In this document: positions 12,370 to 20,483 of the stretch, piece after piece
How the letters are laid out: the number at the start of each line of letters is the position of its first letter
Numbering within the stretch: position 1 is the stretch's first letter
Origin: an uncultured Holdemanella sp.
GTDB taxonomy: Bacteria; Bacillota_I; Bacilli_A; Erysipelotrichales; Erysipelotrichaceae
NCBI RefSeq assembly: GCF_934772795.1
Contig: NZ_CAKVMR010000003.1
Coordinates: 1 to 64,000 of the forward strand
Length of the DNA: 64,000 nucleotides
Direction: 5' to 3'
Made by a program: the position numbers and the translations under genes
Notes under the pieces: generated by a model
What the model saw: only the letters and a program-made list of their open reading frames with translations
Database searches by the model: none
What the model was told of the DNA's origin: nothing

Positions 12370-13791
12370 ATGAATTATTTTGTAACGATTGGTATTGAAA
12401 TTCACTGTGAATTAAAGACAAATACAAAAATGTTCTCTGGTGCACCTGTGCGCTTTGGAGAAGTCGCAAATACATGTACAAGTGTTGTGGATCTAGGTCA
12501 TCCTGGATGCTTACCATGTGTAAATAAAGAGGCTGTAGCCTTGGCTATCAAGGCATGTACAGCTATGCATTGTGATCTTGAAACATTGGTTCGTTTTGAT
12601 CGTAAAAACTATTACTATTCAGATTTACCAAAAGGATTCCAGATTACACAACAATTTCATCCTATTGGAACAAATGGATATGTAGAAATTGATGTGGATG
12701 GAGAAAAGAAACAAATTCGCATCGAGCGTATTCATATGGAAGAGGATACCGCAAAACAGTTCCATAAAGATACAGGTACATATATTGACTTCAACCGTGC
12801 TGGAACACCATTGATTGAAATTGTATCAAAACCAGATATGCATAGTGCTAAAGAAGCAGCTGCTTATGTGGAAACACTTCGTAAAAATCTTTTATATCTA
12901 AATGTCAGTGATGTTAAGATGGAAGAAGGAAGTATGCGTTGTGATGTCAATATTTCTTTGAGTAAAGATAAAGATACTTTAGGAACAAAGACAGAAATCA
13001 AAAACTTGAACTCCATTGCGAATGTTCAAAAAGCAGTTCAAGCAGAAATTGAACGTCAATCTGCATTATTAGATGCAGGTGAAAAAGTAGAACAGGCGAC
13101 TCGTCGTTATGATGAAGCACAAAAGACTACAATTCTAATGCGTAAAAAAGAAGGAAATGTTGACTATAAATATTTCCCAGAACCAAATATTTTTCCTATC
13201 CAATTGGATCTTGACTGGGTTAAATCCATTCAGGATAATCTAGAAGAGCTTCCTGATGCTCGTTTAGCTCGTTTCATGAAAGATTATGAATTAAGTGAAT
13301 ATGATGCAGGTGTATTGGTTTCTGATCGAGAAATGGCAGATTTCTTTGAAGAAGTATTAAAATCGACAAAATTTGCGAAAAAAGCATGCAACTGGATTAT
13401 TGGAGATGTTTCAGCTTATTTAAACAAAAACAACTTAAGCTTTGCGAAGGTGCCTTGTACAAGTGAAAACTTGGCTAGCTTGATCAATGTGATCGAGGCT
13501 GGAGAAATCAGTGGTAAACAAGGTAAAGTTGTATTTGAAGAGGTTATGCAAGGAAAAGATCCTAAGAAGGTCATCGAAGAAAAGGGTATGAAACAAGTAA
13601 GTGATGATGGTGCTATTTTAGCTATCGTTAACAGTGTTTTAGATGCCAACCCACAATCGATTGAAGACTTCAAGAATGGTAAGGATCGTGCCGTTGGATT
13701 CTTAGTAGGTCAGGTCATGAAGGCAAGTCGTGGTCAGGCAAATCCTAAGCGTACAAATGAGTTGATTCAAGAAGAATTAAAGAAAAGATAA
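12370..13791 (+). CDS. gatB: Asp-tRNA(Asn)/Glu-tRNA(Gln) amidotransferase subunit B
   Basis: The kinase-like subunit activates the misacylated Glu or Asp on tRNA with ATP and accepts ammonia from GatA. The GatB signature GIEIHCELKT is at residue 7, with SDLPKGFQITQ and DFNRAGTPLIEI following; the C-terminal helical and YqeY-like tRNA-binding domains are present. At 473 residues it is normal length. GGAGGGATAATA before 12370 sets the start, two bases after the gatA stop. A terminator follows at once, so it is the last gene of the operon. Confidence 0.95.
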   Translation: MNYFVTIGIEIHCELKTNTKMFSGAPVRFGEVANTCTSVVDLGHPGCLPCVNKEAVALAIKACTAMHCDLETLVRFDRKNYYYSDLPKGFQITQQFHPIGTNGYVEIDVDGEKKQIRIERIHMEEDTAKQFHKDTGTYIDFNRAGTPLIEIVSKPDMHSAKEAAAYVETLRKNLLYLNVSDVKMEEGSMRCDVNISLSKDKDTLGTKTEIKNLNSIANVQKAVQAEIERQSALLDAGEKVEQATRRYDEAQKTTILMRKKEGNVDYKYFPEPNIFPIQLDLDWVKSIQDNLEELPDARLARFMKDYELSEYDAGVLVSDREMADFFEEVLKSTKFAKKACNWIIGDVSAYLNKNNLSFAKVPCTSENLASLINVIEAGEISGKQGKVVFEEVMQGKDPKKVIEEKGMKQVSDDGAILAIVNSVLDANPQSIEDFKNGKDRAVGFLVGQVMKASRGQANPKRTNELIQEELKKR

Positions 13792-13814
13792 AAGTCTGAT
13801 TCATTCAGACTTTT
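13791..13814 (+). terminator. Intrinsic terminator after gatB
   Basis: AAAGTCTGA and TCAGACTTT form a 9-bp stem with a five-base loop that begins at the last base of the gatB stop. The T run is short. Confidence 0.65.
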
Positions 13815-13865
13815 AATGTTTTTGTGTACTGTGTTATAATAAGTACGTTATTAGGAGGTTTTTTA

Positions 13866-14504
13866 ATGGCCAAGATGAAGCGTAGAAGACATACGTCCAA
13901 TAAACCTACAGGCCAAGGACACAAGCTTGTATGGTTTACTGTTATTATAATTATGATTCCTGTTGTGATTGTAGGATATGTATTATTGACAAGTTTAGGT
14001 GGACAAAATCGACCTGTAGAAGGTAGTCGTTTTTCAAAAACGGATTTAGATCCTGCCATCACAAAAGACAATATCTCATCTCTTGAGAGTGCTTTAGGAA
14101 ACATTGATAATGTAGAAAAGGTAAGTGTGAATTTATTAAGTGCAACACTACGTGTGCATATTGATCTAGTTGATAGTGCAACGGATGATGTGGCAAATGC
14201 AGCACTTGATAGTGCATATAATATTGTGAATGAACAATTGCCAATTGATACATATTTTACAAATAAAGATAGCTCAAAGATGTATGATCTAGAAATTGAT
14301 TCTTATAATTATTTGATTGATGATACACATACGGCCGATGGCTGGACATATTTAAAATTGACAAAAACCGGAGCTGGTGATGGTCCTGTTACGGATAATA
14401 TGACAAGTGCGAAAGATCCTGATCTTTCAAATCAATTAAAAGCGGCAAGTGAACAGATTCAACAAAATATCGCAAATGCGCAAAACGAAGATGATGGACA
14501 ATAA
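13866..14504 (+). CDS. Membrane-anchored protein of unknown function
   Basis: The 212-residue protein has a Lys/Arg-rich cytoplasmic start (MAKMKRRRHTSNKPTG), one transmembrane segment at about residues 21-44, and an external domain of about 165 residues ending in a Gln/Asn-rich tail. The external part has no motif I recognise. AGGAGG lies before 13866, and a TATAAT upstream suggests its own promoter. Confidence 0.7.
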   Translation: MAKMKRRRHTSNKPTGQGHKLVWFTVIIIMIPVVIVGYVLLTSLGGQNRPVEGSRFSKTDLDPAITKDNISSLESALGNIDNVEKVSVNLLSATLRVHIDLVDSATDDVANAALDSAYNIVNEQLPIDTYFTNKDSSKMYDLEIDSYNYLIDDTHTADGWTYLKLTKTGAGDGPVTDNMTSAKDPDLSNQLKAASEQIQQNIANAQNEDDGQ

Positions 14505-14519
14505 GAGTCCATCTTTTTT
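14493..14519 (+). terminator. Intrinsic terminator with the stop codon in its loop
   Basis: GATGGAC and GTCCATC form a 7-bp stem. The TAA stop of the membrane protein lies in the loop, and six T residues follow. Confidence 0.75.
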
Positions 14520-14536
14520 CTTGAAAGGAGCCAAAA

Positions 14537-14709
14537 ATGAAATTATATATTGATGAGAATAATAGAGTTGTCACTATGCATGAGGCAACGAGTGATATGA
14601 AGTGTTTTGAAGAGTTTGAAAATAAGAAGCCATATACTTTTGATGGAGTAAAAGAAGTTGAAAATAGTATTCATCCTGTTCATGTCTTATTAAATACGAG
14701 TATGATCGA
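14537..14709 (+). pseudogene. Peptidase S51-like gene, 5' part, split by the prophage
   Basis: GAAAGGAGC precedes the ATG. These 57 codons plus two bases encode MKLYIDENN...VHVLLNTSM, the first beta strand expected of an S51 (peptidase E/cyanophycinase-like) protein. The reading then enters phage DNA and stops after VSYQIE. Joining base 14709 to base 50149 restores one open frame of 264 codons, so this is the 5' half of a single host gene whose 3' half is at 50149-50770. The fragment may still be translated as a short, useless peptide. Confidence 0.85.
14705..14709. repeat. Target-site duplication, left copy (ATCGA)
   Basis: Five bases, ATCGA, precede the first phage bases TGTGAG. The same five bases follow the last phage bases ACTACA at 50144-50148. 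A 5-bp duplication with TG...CA ends is the Mu-family pattern. The match happens to run to seven bases (ATCGATG), but only the 5-bp reading gives TG...CA termini. Confidence 0.85.
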
Positions 14710-15256
14710 TGTGAGTTATCAAATAGAATAGAAAAGATTTACAGTGAGAAATTAAGCTGAAAAAATCCGTAAAAACCCGTAAAAAGTTTAAAAAAGCCCA
14801 TAAAATCGTGCAATTTCGAGTGAAATTACTGTAATACTATGAAAAACAGTAATTTTTATTTTGCAACAAAAAAATCATAAAAAAAGAGCATTTTTGAAGA
14901 ATAGTCGAATTTTAAAAAAATAATGAAAAATGAACTTTTAAAAACCTTTTACTACCTTTTAAACAAAAATAAAAAAAGTCAATAATCGCCGATAAATAAA
15001 GGCTTTTATGACTTTTAAAAGGTAAGTTTTAAGGTTTTAAAAGAATTAAAAATCTGTATATATAAATTTAATTTTAAGAGGTAAAAAAAGAAATCTCACT
15101 GTAAGTTTTTAGGATTTTCACTGTAAATTCTCAAAAACCCCCATTTTATCGGCTTTTTTATAGTTTTCAACAACCTTTTAATAAAAATGGATTTACAGTG
15201 AGATTTTCAAAAAAAGACTAATTTTTTTACGTTTCTTAAAAGGTGATTTTAAGCTA
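14710..15256. repeat. Prophage left-end region with clustered short repeats
   Basis: This 547-base, very AT-rich stretch has no convincing gene. It holds four copies of a TTACAGTGAGA-like site: ATTTACAGTGAGA at 14737-14749 and again at 15191-15203, and reverse-strand versions at 15094-15104 and 15118-15128. It also holds five copies of the octamer ACCTTTTA: forward at 14944, 14954 and 15173, reverse at 15016 and 15237. By analogy with Mu these could bind the transposase or act as an enhancer; that is inference. Confidence 0.6.
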
Positions 15257-15454
15257 TTATTTTTTACTAATTTCATCAGCTTTTTGAATAGTATTATTCA
15301 TGGCTTCACGAATAGCGTCTGCTTGACTAATTCCAAGAATTTTACATGCCTCTTTGAATTGATCTACGAAGTCTTTTTTAAAGCTCGCACGAACAGGTTT
15401 CATGTTCTCTTTTCTCCATTCTCGTTTATATTCATTTTCATTAAATTCAGTCAT
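15257..15454 (-). CDS. Small ribbon-helix-helix-like protein
   Basis: The 65-residue protein is charged and ends with a helix-rich segment (ILGISQADAIREAMNNTI) like the second half of Arc/CopG-type DNA-binding proteins, preceded by a strand-like PVRASFKKDF. It probably binds DNA as a dimer. AGAGGTGATTTAA precedes the start. It is the last gene of the leftward lysogenic unit and faces the left-end repeats. Confidence 0.55.
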   Translation of the reverse strand: MTEFNENEYKREWRKENMKPVRASFKKDFVDQFKEACKILGISQADAIREAMNNTIQKADEISKK

Positions 15455-15617
15455 TTAAATCACCTCTTTTTCTGTAGTTGATATAGCATGCAATCATTGC
15501 TATACAGCTGATCCATTTCGTAATATCAAAAATAGTAGGATTGGCAAACTCTCCTTCGAAGCCTTCAATAATAACAACTAAGGATAATGCGCATACAATA
15601 ATATCTAAGATTTTCAT
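15447..15617 (-). CDS. Small membrane protein, 56 residues
   Basis: The open frame starts MKILDIIVCALSLVVIIEG and has two hydrophobic segments, at about 3-18 and 33-46, with a basic C-terminus. It overlaps the start of the next leftward gene by eight bases, which fits translational coupling. The ribosome-binding site is weak. Function unknown; superinfection exclusion would be one guess for a lysogenic gene at this place. Confidence 0.4.
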   Translation of the reverse strand: MKILDIIVCALSLVVIIEGFEGEFANPTIFDITKWISCIAMIACYINYRKRGDLND

Positions 15618-15661
15618 TGATGATGATAGACGAACATGTTATATTATAATTGAAATAGGGA

Positions 15662-15679
15662 GATGAGGTTTCCCTCATC
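15662..15679. terminator. Hairpin at the end of the small basic membrane gene
   Basis: GATGAGG and CCTCATC form a 7-bp stem with loop TTTC. On the plus strand TTTT follows; on the minus strand the tail is less U-rich. Direction uncertain. Confidence 0.4.
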
Positions 15680-15827
15680 TTTTAACCCTTTTTCGAGATT
15701 TGGATTTGGACTTCTTGGATTTTTTTCTAGCAGTAATAATGGTAGTAATGATTAAGCAGATCGAACTAACAATTGCTAGGAAAGCTTCTGAGAGGTCTTT
15801 TATAATCTCGCTAATATGTTCATCCAT
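15675..15827 (-). CDS. Small membrane protein with a basic tail, 50 residues
   Basis: It starts MDEHISEIIKDL, has one transmembrane segment at about residues 16-33, and ends in a Lys/Ser/Arg-rich tail (about 18 residues) that should face the cytoplasm. GGAAGGAGGTG gives a strong ribosome-binding site. It is the first gene after a consensus leftward promoter, so it is probably expressed in the lysogen. Function unknown. Confidence 0.6.
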   Translation of the reverse strand: MDEHISEIIKDLSEAFLAIVSSICLIITTIITARKKSKKSKSKSRKRVKR

Positions 15828-15857
15828 CTTAACACCTCCTTCCCTCTTTACATTATT

Positions 15858-15886
15858 ATTATAACATAGTATACCTACTATGTCAA
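15858..15886 (-). promoter_or_regulatory. Consensus leftward promoter with an internal palindromic operator
   Basis: On the minus strand TTGACA and TATAAT are spaced by 17 bases, a perfect sigma-A promoter. The spacer carries ACATAGTA-TACC-TACTATGT at 15864-15883, an 8-bp inverted repeat that looks like an operator. It should drive the two small membrane proteins and the ribbon-helix-helix-like gene. Confidence 0.75.
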
Positions 15887-15897
15887 TGAAAACATAA

Positions 15898-15939
15898 AAA
15901 AGATGCAGATTTTATAATGGAATTTGCATCTTTTTTTTA
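15898..15939. terminator. Bidirectional terminator after the repressor gene
   Basis: AAAAGATGCA pairs with TGCATCTTTT. T runs follow on both strands. Leftward it ends the repressor transcript. Confidence 0.7.
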
Positions 15940-15944
15940 TAAAA

Positions 15945-15961
15945 ATATCGTATTTTGATAT
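15945..15961 (-). repeat. 17-bp site, inverted copy of one at 49741
   Basis: Read on the minus strand this is ATATCAAAATACGATAT, identical to 49741-49757 near the other phage end. The site is itself partly symmetric (ATATC...GATAT). Here it lies just past the repressor stop codon; the other copy lies before the right-end HTH gene. A shared protein-binding site is the simplest idea. Confidence 0.6.
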
Positions 15962-16013
15962 ATCCTATCGCACTTGGATATAAGGGAAGATAAAGTCTAA
16001 TATATGTAGTATT

Positions 16014-16472
16014 TTAGTCGTGGGTTTTATTAACTTTTAATGTATCGTTAATTGTTTTTAAATTAAGCATTGCCATGTAAAGAACTTTCTTTTTCTCTTC
16101 TTTTTTATTAGACATTAAGATACTTTGCAATTCAGAAATTATTGTAAAAATTGCATGTTGGTTATCTTCGTCTTCTTGTTCAAATATATTTAATACTCTT
16201 TTAAGCATTTGAGGGAATTCGTTATTTATAGAATTTAGAACATCTAAATCATCCCATATCATAGGCTCTCTTATATCTGTTTCTCCACGCAAAAAAGATC
16301 CACTCACATTAAAAAATTTTTCTAGTGCAACCATATTCTGTGAGCTAGGTTCTCTTACGCCACGTTCCCAATTCATAATTGTTCTAAATGGAATATTTAA
16401 TTGTTCACCCATTTGTTTTTGCGTTAAACCTTTTTCTTTTCTTAAAAGTCTTATGTTGTCAGCGAGCTTCAC
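16014..16472 (-). CDS. Phage repressor, XRE-family HTH
   Basis: The N-terminal HTH of about 60 residues (IRLLRKEKGLTQKQMGEQL...TIMNWERGVREPS) is cI-like, followed by a helical domain of about 90 residues that probably dimerises. No S24 peptidase or metallopeptidase domain is present, so induction would not be by RecA self-cleavage. The start is a GTG at 16472 with AGAGGTGAT before it; the longer in-frame reading would run into operator DNA. It is divergent from the early genes. Confidence 0.8.
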   Translation of the reverse strand: MKLADNIRLLRKEKGLTQKQMGEQLNIPFRTIMNWERGVREPSSQNMVALEKFFNVSGSFLRGETDIREPMIWDDLDVLNSINNEFPQMLKRVLNIFEQEDEDNQHAIFTIISELQSILMSNKKEEKKKVLYMAMLNLKTINDTLKVNKTHD

Positions 16473-16505
16473 GCTTATCACCTCTTTTATAGTATAGCAA
16501 TTATG

Positions 16506-16604
16506 TAACCACTTGGATAGAAAAAACACATCTAATAAATAAAAAAACGTCTTGACCTAACCATGTGGGTATCTTATAATATAACTAATGTAGCCATATG
16601 GATA
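16506..16604 (+). promoter_or_regulatory. Early promoter with three palindromic operators
   Basis: TTGACC at 16552 and TATAAT at 16575-16580 are spaced by 17 bases. Three sites fit TAnCCAnnTGGnTA: 16506-16519 (TAACCACTTGGATA), 16558-16571 (TAACCATGTGGGTA, inside the spacer) and 16591-16604 (TAGCCATATGGATA). Repressor bound at the middle site would block RNA polymerase. A weaker related site (CACTTGGATA) is at 15971, past the repressor gene. Confidence 0.8.
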
Positions 16605-16621
16605 CATTTGGAGGTGATTAT

Positions 16622-16831
16622 ATGTATTTAATACCAAATATTGACGAAATCAAAAAGAAGAGAAAAGCTAAAGGTTTGTCTAAATGCAAATTATCTATTG
16701 AGGCAGGCTTAGGTAATCAAGCTCTAAGCAGAATTGAAAGGCAAGAAACAAAAAAGATACATCCGTTAAGAGCTAAAGAAATTGCAAGAGTATTGGAATG
16801 TAATGTAAATGATATTTTTAAGGAGGAATAA
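16622..16831 (+). CDS. Small XRE-family HTH protein, Cro/Ner-like
   Basis: The 69-residue protein is almost only an HTH domain (KKRKAKGLSKCKLSIEAGLG...LSRIERQ). It is the first gene of the rightward early transcript, the place of Ner in Mu and Cro in lambda, so an early repressor role is likely. GGAGGTGATTAT precedes the ATG at 16622. Confidence 0.7.
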   Translation: MYLIPNIDEIKKKRKAKGLSKCKLSIEAGLGNQALSRIERQETKKIHPLRAKEIARVLECNVNDIFKEE

Positions 16832-16833
16832 TA

Positions 16834-17436
16834 ATGATTATTTTCTATTATAACGATAACAAACAAAACAATAACAAGGGTGTTAAAACCGAAGAAATAG
16901 ATCGCATATTTTCTCACATAGAAAGGGCATCCGAATCCAACATAGACGTTGAACAATGTGAAATAGACACATTAGTTGAAGAAACGAGTGAACATAAAAC
17001 AAATAATTTTAGTAAAAATCTTCGTTTATTAAGAAAATCTTTCAAACTTAAACAAGAAGATATTGAAGAAAAAACTAATATTTCTCATCACACAATTGCA
17101 AGTTATGAAATTGGTAGACGTGAACCTACAGCTAAAAACCTTTGCTTGCTTGCAAAACTCTTCAATGTAAATCCTATGTACTTAATGGAGAATGACTTAT
17201 CTAAACACAAATATTTGCATGTTGTTAGTAAGAGCAATAGTTTTGCAGAGAATTTAAAAATAATAAGAAATTCTTTAAAAATGACACAAAAAGAATTTGC
17301 TTATTACACTGGCTTAACTCTCAAATCAGTTATTAATTATGAAAATAAAGTTCATTTACCTGATTATTCAAGTTTAAAAATACTAGCTGAGAAGCTGGTT
17401 ATAGATCCATTTGAATTAGTGGGTACTGGTAAATAA
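16834..17436 (+). CDS. Regulator with two XRE HTH domains
   Basis: A 200-residue protein with an acidic N-terminal stretch of about 55 residues and two HTH_3 domains in tandem, at about residues 58-113 (LRLLRKSFKLKQEDIEEKTN) and 137-193 (LKIIRNSLKMTQKEFAYYTG). Both keep the recognition-helix pattern. AAGGAGG precedes the start two bases after the previous stop. Two HTH units in one chain could bind adjacent half-sites as a monomer. The stop codon lies in the loop of the hairpin before ribozyme 1. Confidence 0.65.
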   Translation: MIIFYYNDNKQNNNKGVKTEEIDRIFSHIERASESNIDVEQCEIDTLVEETSEHKTNNFSKNLRLLRKSFKLKQEDIEEKTNISHHTIASYEIGRREPTAKNLCLLAKLFNVNPMYLMENDLSKHKYLHVVSKSNSFAENLKIIRNSLKMTQKEFAYYTGLTLKSVINYENKVHLPDYSSLKILAEKLVIDPFELVGTGK

Positions 17437-17502
17437 TGACCAGTCCTTCTTAATGCAGCCAACGGAGGTCACAAGCCCTCGTAATAATGCAGAGTGAGGA
17501 GG
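17425..17502 (+). ncRNA. Twister-like ribozyme 1 (type P1) with upstream stop-codon hairpin
   Basis: The core, 17451-17496, reads TAATGCAGCC-AACGGAGGTC-ACAAGCCCTC and ends ATAATGCAGAGTG; P1 is CCTTCT (17445-17450) with AGGAGG (17497-17502), and P2 is TGC with GCA. The conserved UAA, GC-GCC and CAAGCCC elements match the type-P1 twister pattern as I know it; cleavage would be expected at U/A in UAA. The 3' arm of P1 is the Shine-Dalgarno of the transposase gene. Directly upstream, ACTGGT and ACCAGT form a hairpin whose loop holds the stop codon of the previous gene. Confidence 0.8.
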
Positions 17503-17509
17503 TGGTTAA

Positions 17510-19438
17510 ATGGAGACGCTAACACTTCAAGAATTAGCAGAATTAAAAGGATGTCACAGAGTTAGAATTCAACAACTTGTCACAGAAGGATTTTATAAAT
17601 CTGTACAAGTTAAAAATTCAAGAGGTAGATTAGTTCATGCCATACCTCTAGATCAACTGACAGAAGAGGAACAACAAAAATACTACCAATCTAAGGGTAT
17701 CTTAAACACTAACATTGAAGTACAGAATGCTGAAAAGCTGGAGCTTATGAGCACCCAAGAAAGAGAGGAATGTGTTTTTTGGGAAAACGTTATTAATGAA
17801 TGGCAATCCTTCAGGAATAAAGAAAACGCAAGAAATAAGAGTGAAGTTGATGAACTATTCATCACAAAGATGAAGTTAGAACATCCTGAGCTTAATTTCT
17901 CTACAAGTATTCTTTACCGCAAGTTTAAAGCTTTAAAAAATGGAGATCTAGAAGGCTTGATTGATAAACGAGGAAAAAAGAAAAAAGGCTACACGAAAAT
18001 TGATGAACATGTGTGGCAAGTATTCTTGAGCTTCTTGTTAGATCAAGCAAAGCATCCACTTAGAAAATGCTATCAATATACTCAACTATATATTCAAAAT
18101 ACAGCACCTGAGTTATATGAGGATATACCAGCTTATTGTACTTTTACAAGACATGTAAAAGCCGATATTCCTGATGCAATCTTAACTCTTGGAAGAGATG
18201 GAGATAAGGCATTTGATGATAGATGTGCGCCATACATACGAAGAACTTATGACAACATGGATTCGAATGACTACTGGATTGGAGACAACCATACAATCGA
18301 TGTAATTGTTGGGGATGGCGAAAAGACGTTCAGACTTTACCTAACAGCCTTTATGGATGCACGAAGCGGAATTATGACATGTATCTACATTACAGATACC
18401 CCATCATCGCAAGCTTCAATTTATTCATTAAGACGAGGTATCAAGAAGTATGGAATACCTAAAAATGTTTACTTAGATAATGGTCGAGAGTTCTTAACAT
18501 TTGACTTTGGCGGTTCAGGACACAGAAAAAAGAAAAAGGACGAAGATAAATTTACTCCTCCTCCGATTCTTGAACGCTTAGGAATCAATATGGTCAATGC
18601 ACTCGTTAGAAACGCAAAAGCTAAGATTATTGAACGAAGATTCTTAGATTTCAAAAATAGTATTTCTAGATTATTTGCAACTTATACAGGTGGAAATGTA
18701 GTTGAAAAGCCTGAGATCTTAAAAGTTGAACTTAAAAACGGAAATATACCTGAAAAACAAGCATTTATCAAAGAAATAGAAGAGCTGATTGAATATTACT
18801 TGAATTATGAAGAATACAACGGTGCAGTTGCAGCGGATAAAGGTAAAAGAAAGATTGATGTTTATCAGGAAAACCTACATACGAAGACAACCGCAACCGA
18901 AGAGCAGTTAAATCTTATGATGTTAAGATCCACTCGAGCTCAAAAAGTGACAAGACGTGGCGTTAGTTTGAAGATTGGTGGAACTCAGCTGGATTACTTC
19001 AACAATGAATTAATCATGCAGATGCTGAATAAGAAAGTTTATCTAAGATATGATCCAGATGATTTATCCAGAGTTAGAGTATATGACCTTGATGATAGAT
19101 TCATCATGGAAGTTGAAGCAGACAATGTCGCAGTACTTGAATACGGCGCAAGTAAGGACGAAGTAAAACTTGCGATGGCTAAAACTAGAGAACTTAAGAA
19201 AGTTGCGAAGGAAGCAATCAAGGATTCAATCATTGCTAATATCGATAGAAATACTGCACTTGAATTGTTGCTGAAATCTGCTAAAGACAACAAAGACAGT
19301 GATGTTTCTAAACCAAACTACGATTTAGAGATCTTAAATGCGGATGAAAAGCCAATGTTATACAAAGTGCATGATGTGGATTTAGACAAGATGAATATAA
19401 ACTCAATTAAGCGACAAGGAGGAGATTATTATGCTTAA
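17510..19438 (+). CDS. MuA-like DDE transposase
   Basis: Carries out strand transfer for replicative transposition. Order: N-terminal winged HTH (residues 1-60), further helical DNA-binding segments (about 90-170), an RNase H-like catalytic core with D259 (WIGDNHTIDV), D323 (YLDNGREF) and E375 (AKIIERRFLDF), then the beta-barrel Mu-transposase C-terminal domain and a Lys-rich tail that may contact MuB. At 642 residues it is close to MuA (663). Its ribosome-binding site lies in the P1 stem of ribozyme 1. It overlaps the MuB-like gene by eight bases. Confidence 0.93.
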   Translation: METLTLQELAELKGCHRVRIQQLVTEGFYKSVQVKNSRGRLVHAIPLDQLTEEEQQKYYQSKGILNTNIEVQNAEKLELMSTQEREECVFWENVINEWQSFRNKENARNKSEVDELFITKMKLEHPELNFSTSILYRKFKALKNGDLEGLIDKRGKKKKGYTKIDEHVWQVFLSFLLDQAKHPLRKCYQYTQLYIQNTAPELYEDIPAYCTFTRHVKADIPDAILTLGRDGDKAFDDRCAPYIRRTYDNMDSNDYWIGDNHTIDVIVGDGEKTFRLYLTAFMDARSGIMTCIYITDTPSSQASIYSLRRGIKKYGIPKNVYLDNGREFLTFDFGGSGHRKKKKDEDKFTPPPILERLGINMVNALVRNAKAKIIERRFLDFKNSISRLFATYTGGNVVEKPEILKVELKNGNIPEKQAFIKEIEELIEYYLNYEEYNGAVAADKGKRKIDVYQENLHTKTTATEEQLNLMMLRSTRAQKVTRRGVSLKIGGTQLDYFNNELIMQMLNKKVYLRYDPDDLSRVRVYDLDDRFIMEVEADNVAVLEYGASKDEVKLAMAKTRELKKVAKEAIKDSIIANIDRNTALELLLKSAKDNKDSDVSKPNYDLEILNADEKPMLYKVHDVDLDKMNINSIKRQGGDYYA

Positions 19439-20378
19439 CGTTGCAGTAAAAGAAAGACTTGAGAAATACATGAAAGAAGCTGGTGTTTCTCAAGCGAAGA
19501 TTGCGCCACTGATTGGCGTGAGTATGACAGCTCTTTCGCAGTATAGAGGTGGTAAATACAAAGGCGATGTAACAGCAGTAGAAGCTAAAATCGTTGAATA
19601 TTTAGACACTATTACTGAACAAAAGGAAATCAAAGAAAAGGTTCAAACATATAAACCAATGGAAGATTACATTCCTATTTCTATCAGCGAAGATATTTAT
19701 AAGATGATTAGATATGCTCAATTAAATGGAGGTATCGCAATCGCCCATGGTGATGCAGGAATTGGCAAAACAAAAGCGGCGCAGAAGTATGTAAGAGAAA
19801 ATCCAACGCAAGCAATCTATATGGAAATGAGTCCTGTAGCTGGAACTCTAGGCAATATGCTTAGACTTCTAGCTAGGACACTTAAAATTCCTGAAAGTAG
19901 AAACAAGATGGAGTTGATGCTTTCGATTAGAGATAAGCTTGAAGGAACAAACAGAGTGATCATCATCGATGAAGCTCAACACTTGAAATTATCGGCTCTT
20001 GAACAGATAAGAACACTTGCTGATCCAAACTCAATCACAGGAACAAAGGGTGTTGGAATCGTGTTGATTGGTAATACAGAGGTCTATTCAAAGATGAAAG
20101 GAAAACAGGAAGCACAATTCGCTCAGCTATTTTCAAGAATCAAGATGAGCCGATATTATTCAACATCCAATGTTACGGATGATGATGTAGAAAAATTATT
20201 CCCAGCGTTAAAACAACAAGGATTGAATAAAGAATTGAACTTCTTAAAAGGTGTTTGTAAATCAAAATGGGGCATTCGTGGAGCAACCAATGTTTATGAA
20301 AATAGCATTAACAATGATGATGTTTCAGTCAACGGACTCTTTGCCATGGCTAGAACATTAGGAATAGAGGTTATTTAA
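19431..20378 (+). CDS. MuB-like AAA ATPase, transposition target factor
   Basis: Activates the transposase and delivers target DNA. The N-terminal HTH (about residues 5-55, SQAKIAPLIGVSMTALSQYRG) is like that of MuB. Walker A is GDAGIGKT at 107-114, Walker B VIIIDEAQ at about 176-183. The 315 residues match MuB (312). The start overlaps the transposase end, with GGAGG before it. Confidence 0.92.
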   Translation: MLNVAVKERLEKYMKEAGVSQAKIAPLIGVSMTALSQYRGGKYKGDVTAVEAKIVEYLDTITEQKEIKEKVQTYKPMEDYIPISISEDIYKMIRYAQLNGGIAIAHGDAGIGKTKAAQKYVRENPTQAIYMEMSPVAGTLGNMLRLLARTLKIPESRNKMELMLSIRDKLEGTNRVIIIDEAQHLKLSALEQIRTLADPNSITGTKGVGIVLIGNTEVYSKMKGKQEAQFAQLFSRIKMSRYYSTSNVTDDDVEKLFPALKQQGLNKELNFLKGVCKSKWGIRGATNVYENSINNDDVSVNGLFAMARTLGIEVI

Positions 20379-20381
20379 CAA

Positions 20382-20483
20382 ATGATCTATAAAATCTGCA
20401 CTGCCATAGTTGTATATGCAATCTATGTAAGTATAAAAAACAATAAAAAGGAGAGAAATGAAAGTGCGAAAGAGAAAAATTAA
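20382..20483 (+). CDS. Possible small membrane protein, 33 residues
   Basis: The frame reads MIYKICTAIVVYAIYVSIKN, a single short hydrophobic helix, then a charged tail (KERNESAKEK). It begins three bases after the MuB-like stop and overlaps the next gene by 26 bases. A weak GAGG lies upstream. Confidence 0.35.
   Translation: MIYKICTAIVVYAIYVSIKNNKKERNESAKEKN

Noticed and set aside
14705..14711. 7-bp duplication ATCGATG as the insertion repeat
   Set aside because: Only the 5-bp reading gives TG...CA phage ends; the extra TG on the right is host sequence.
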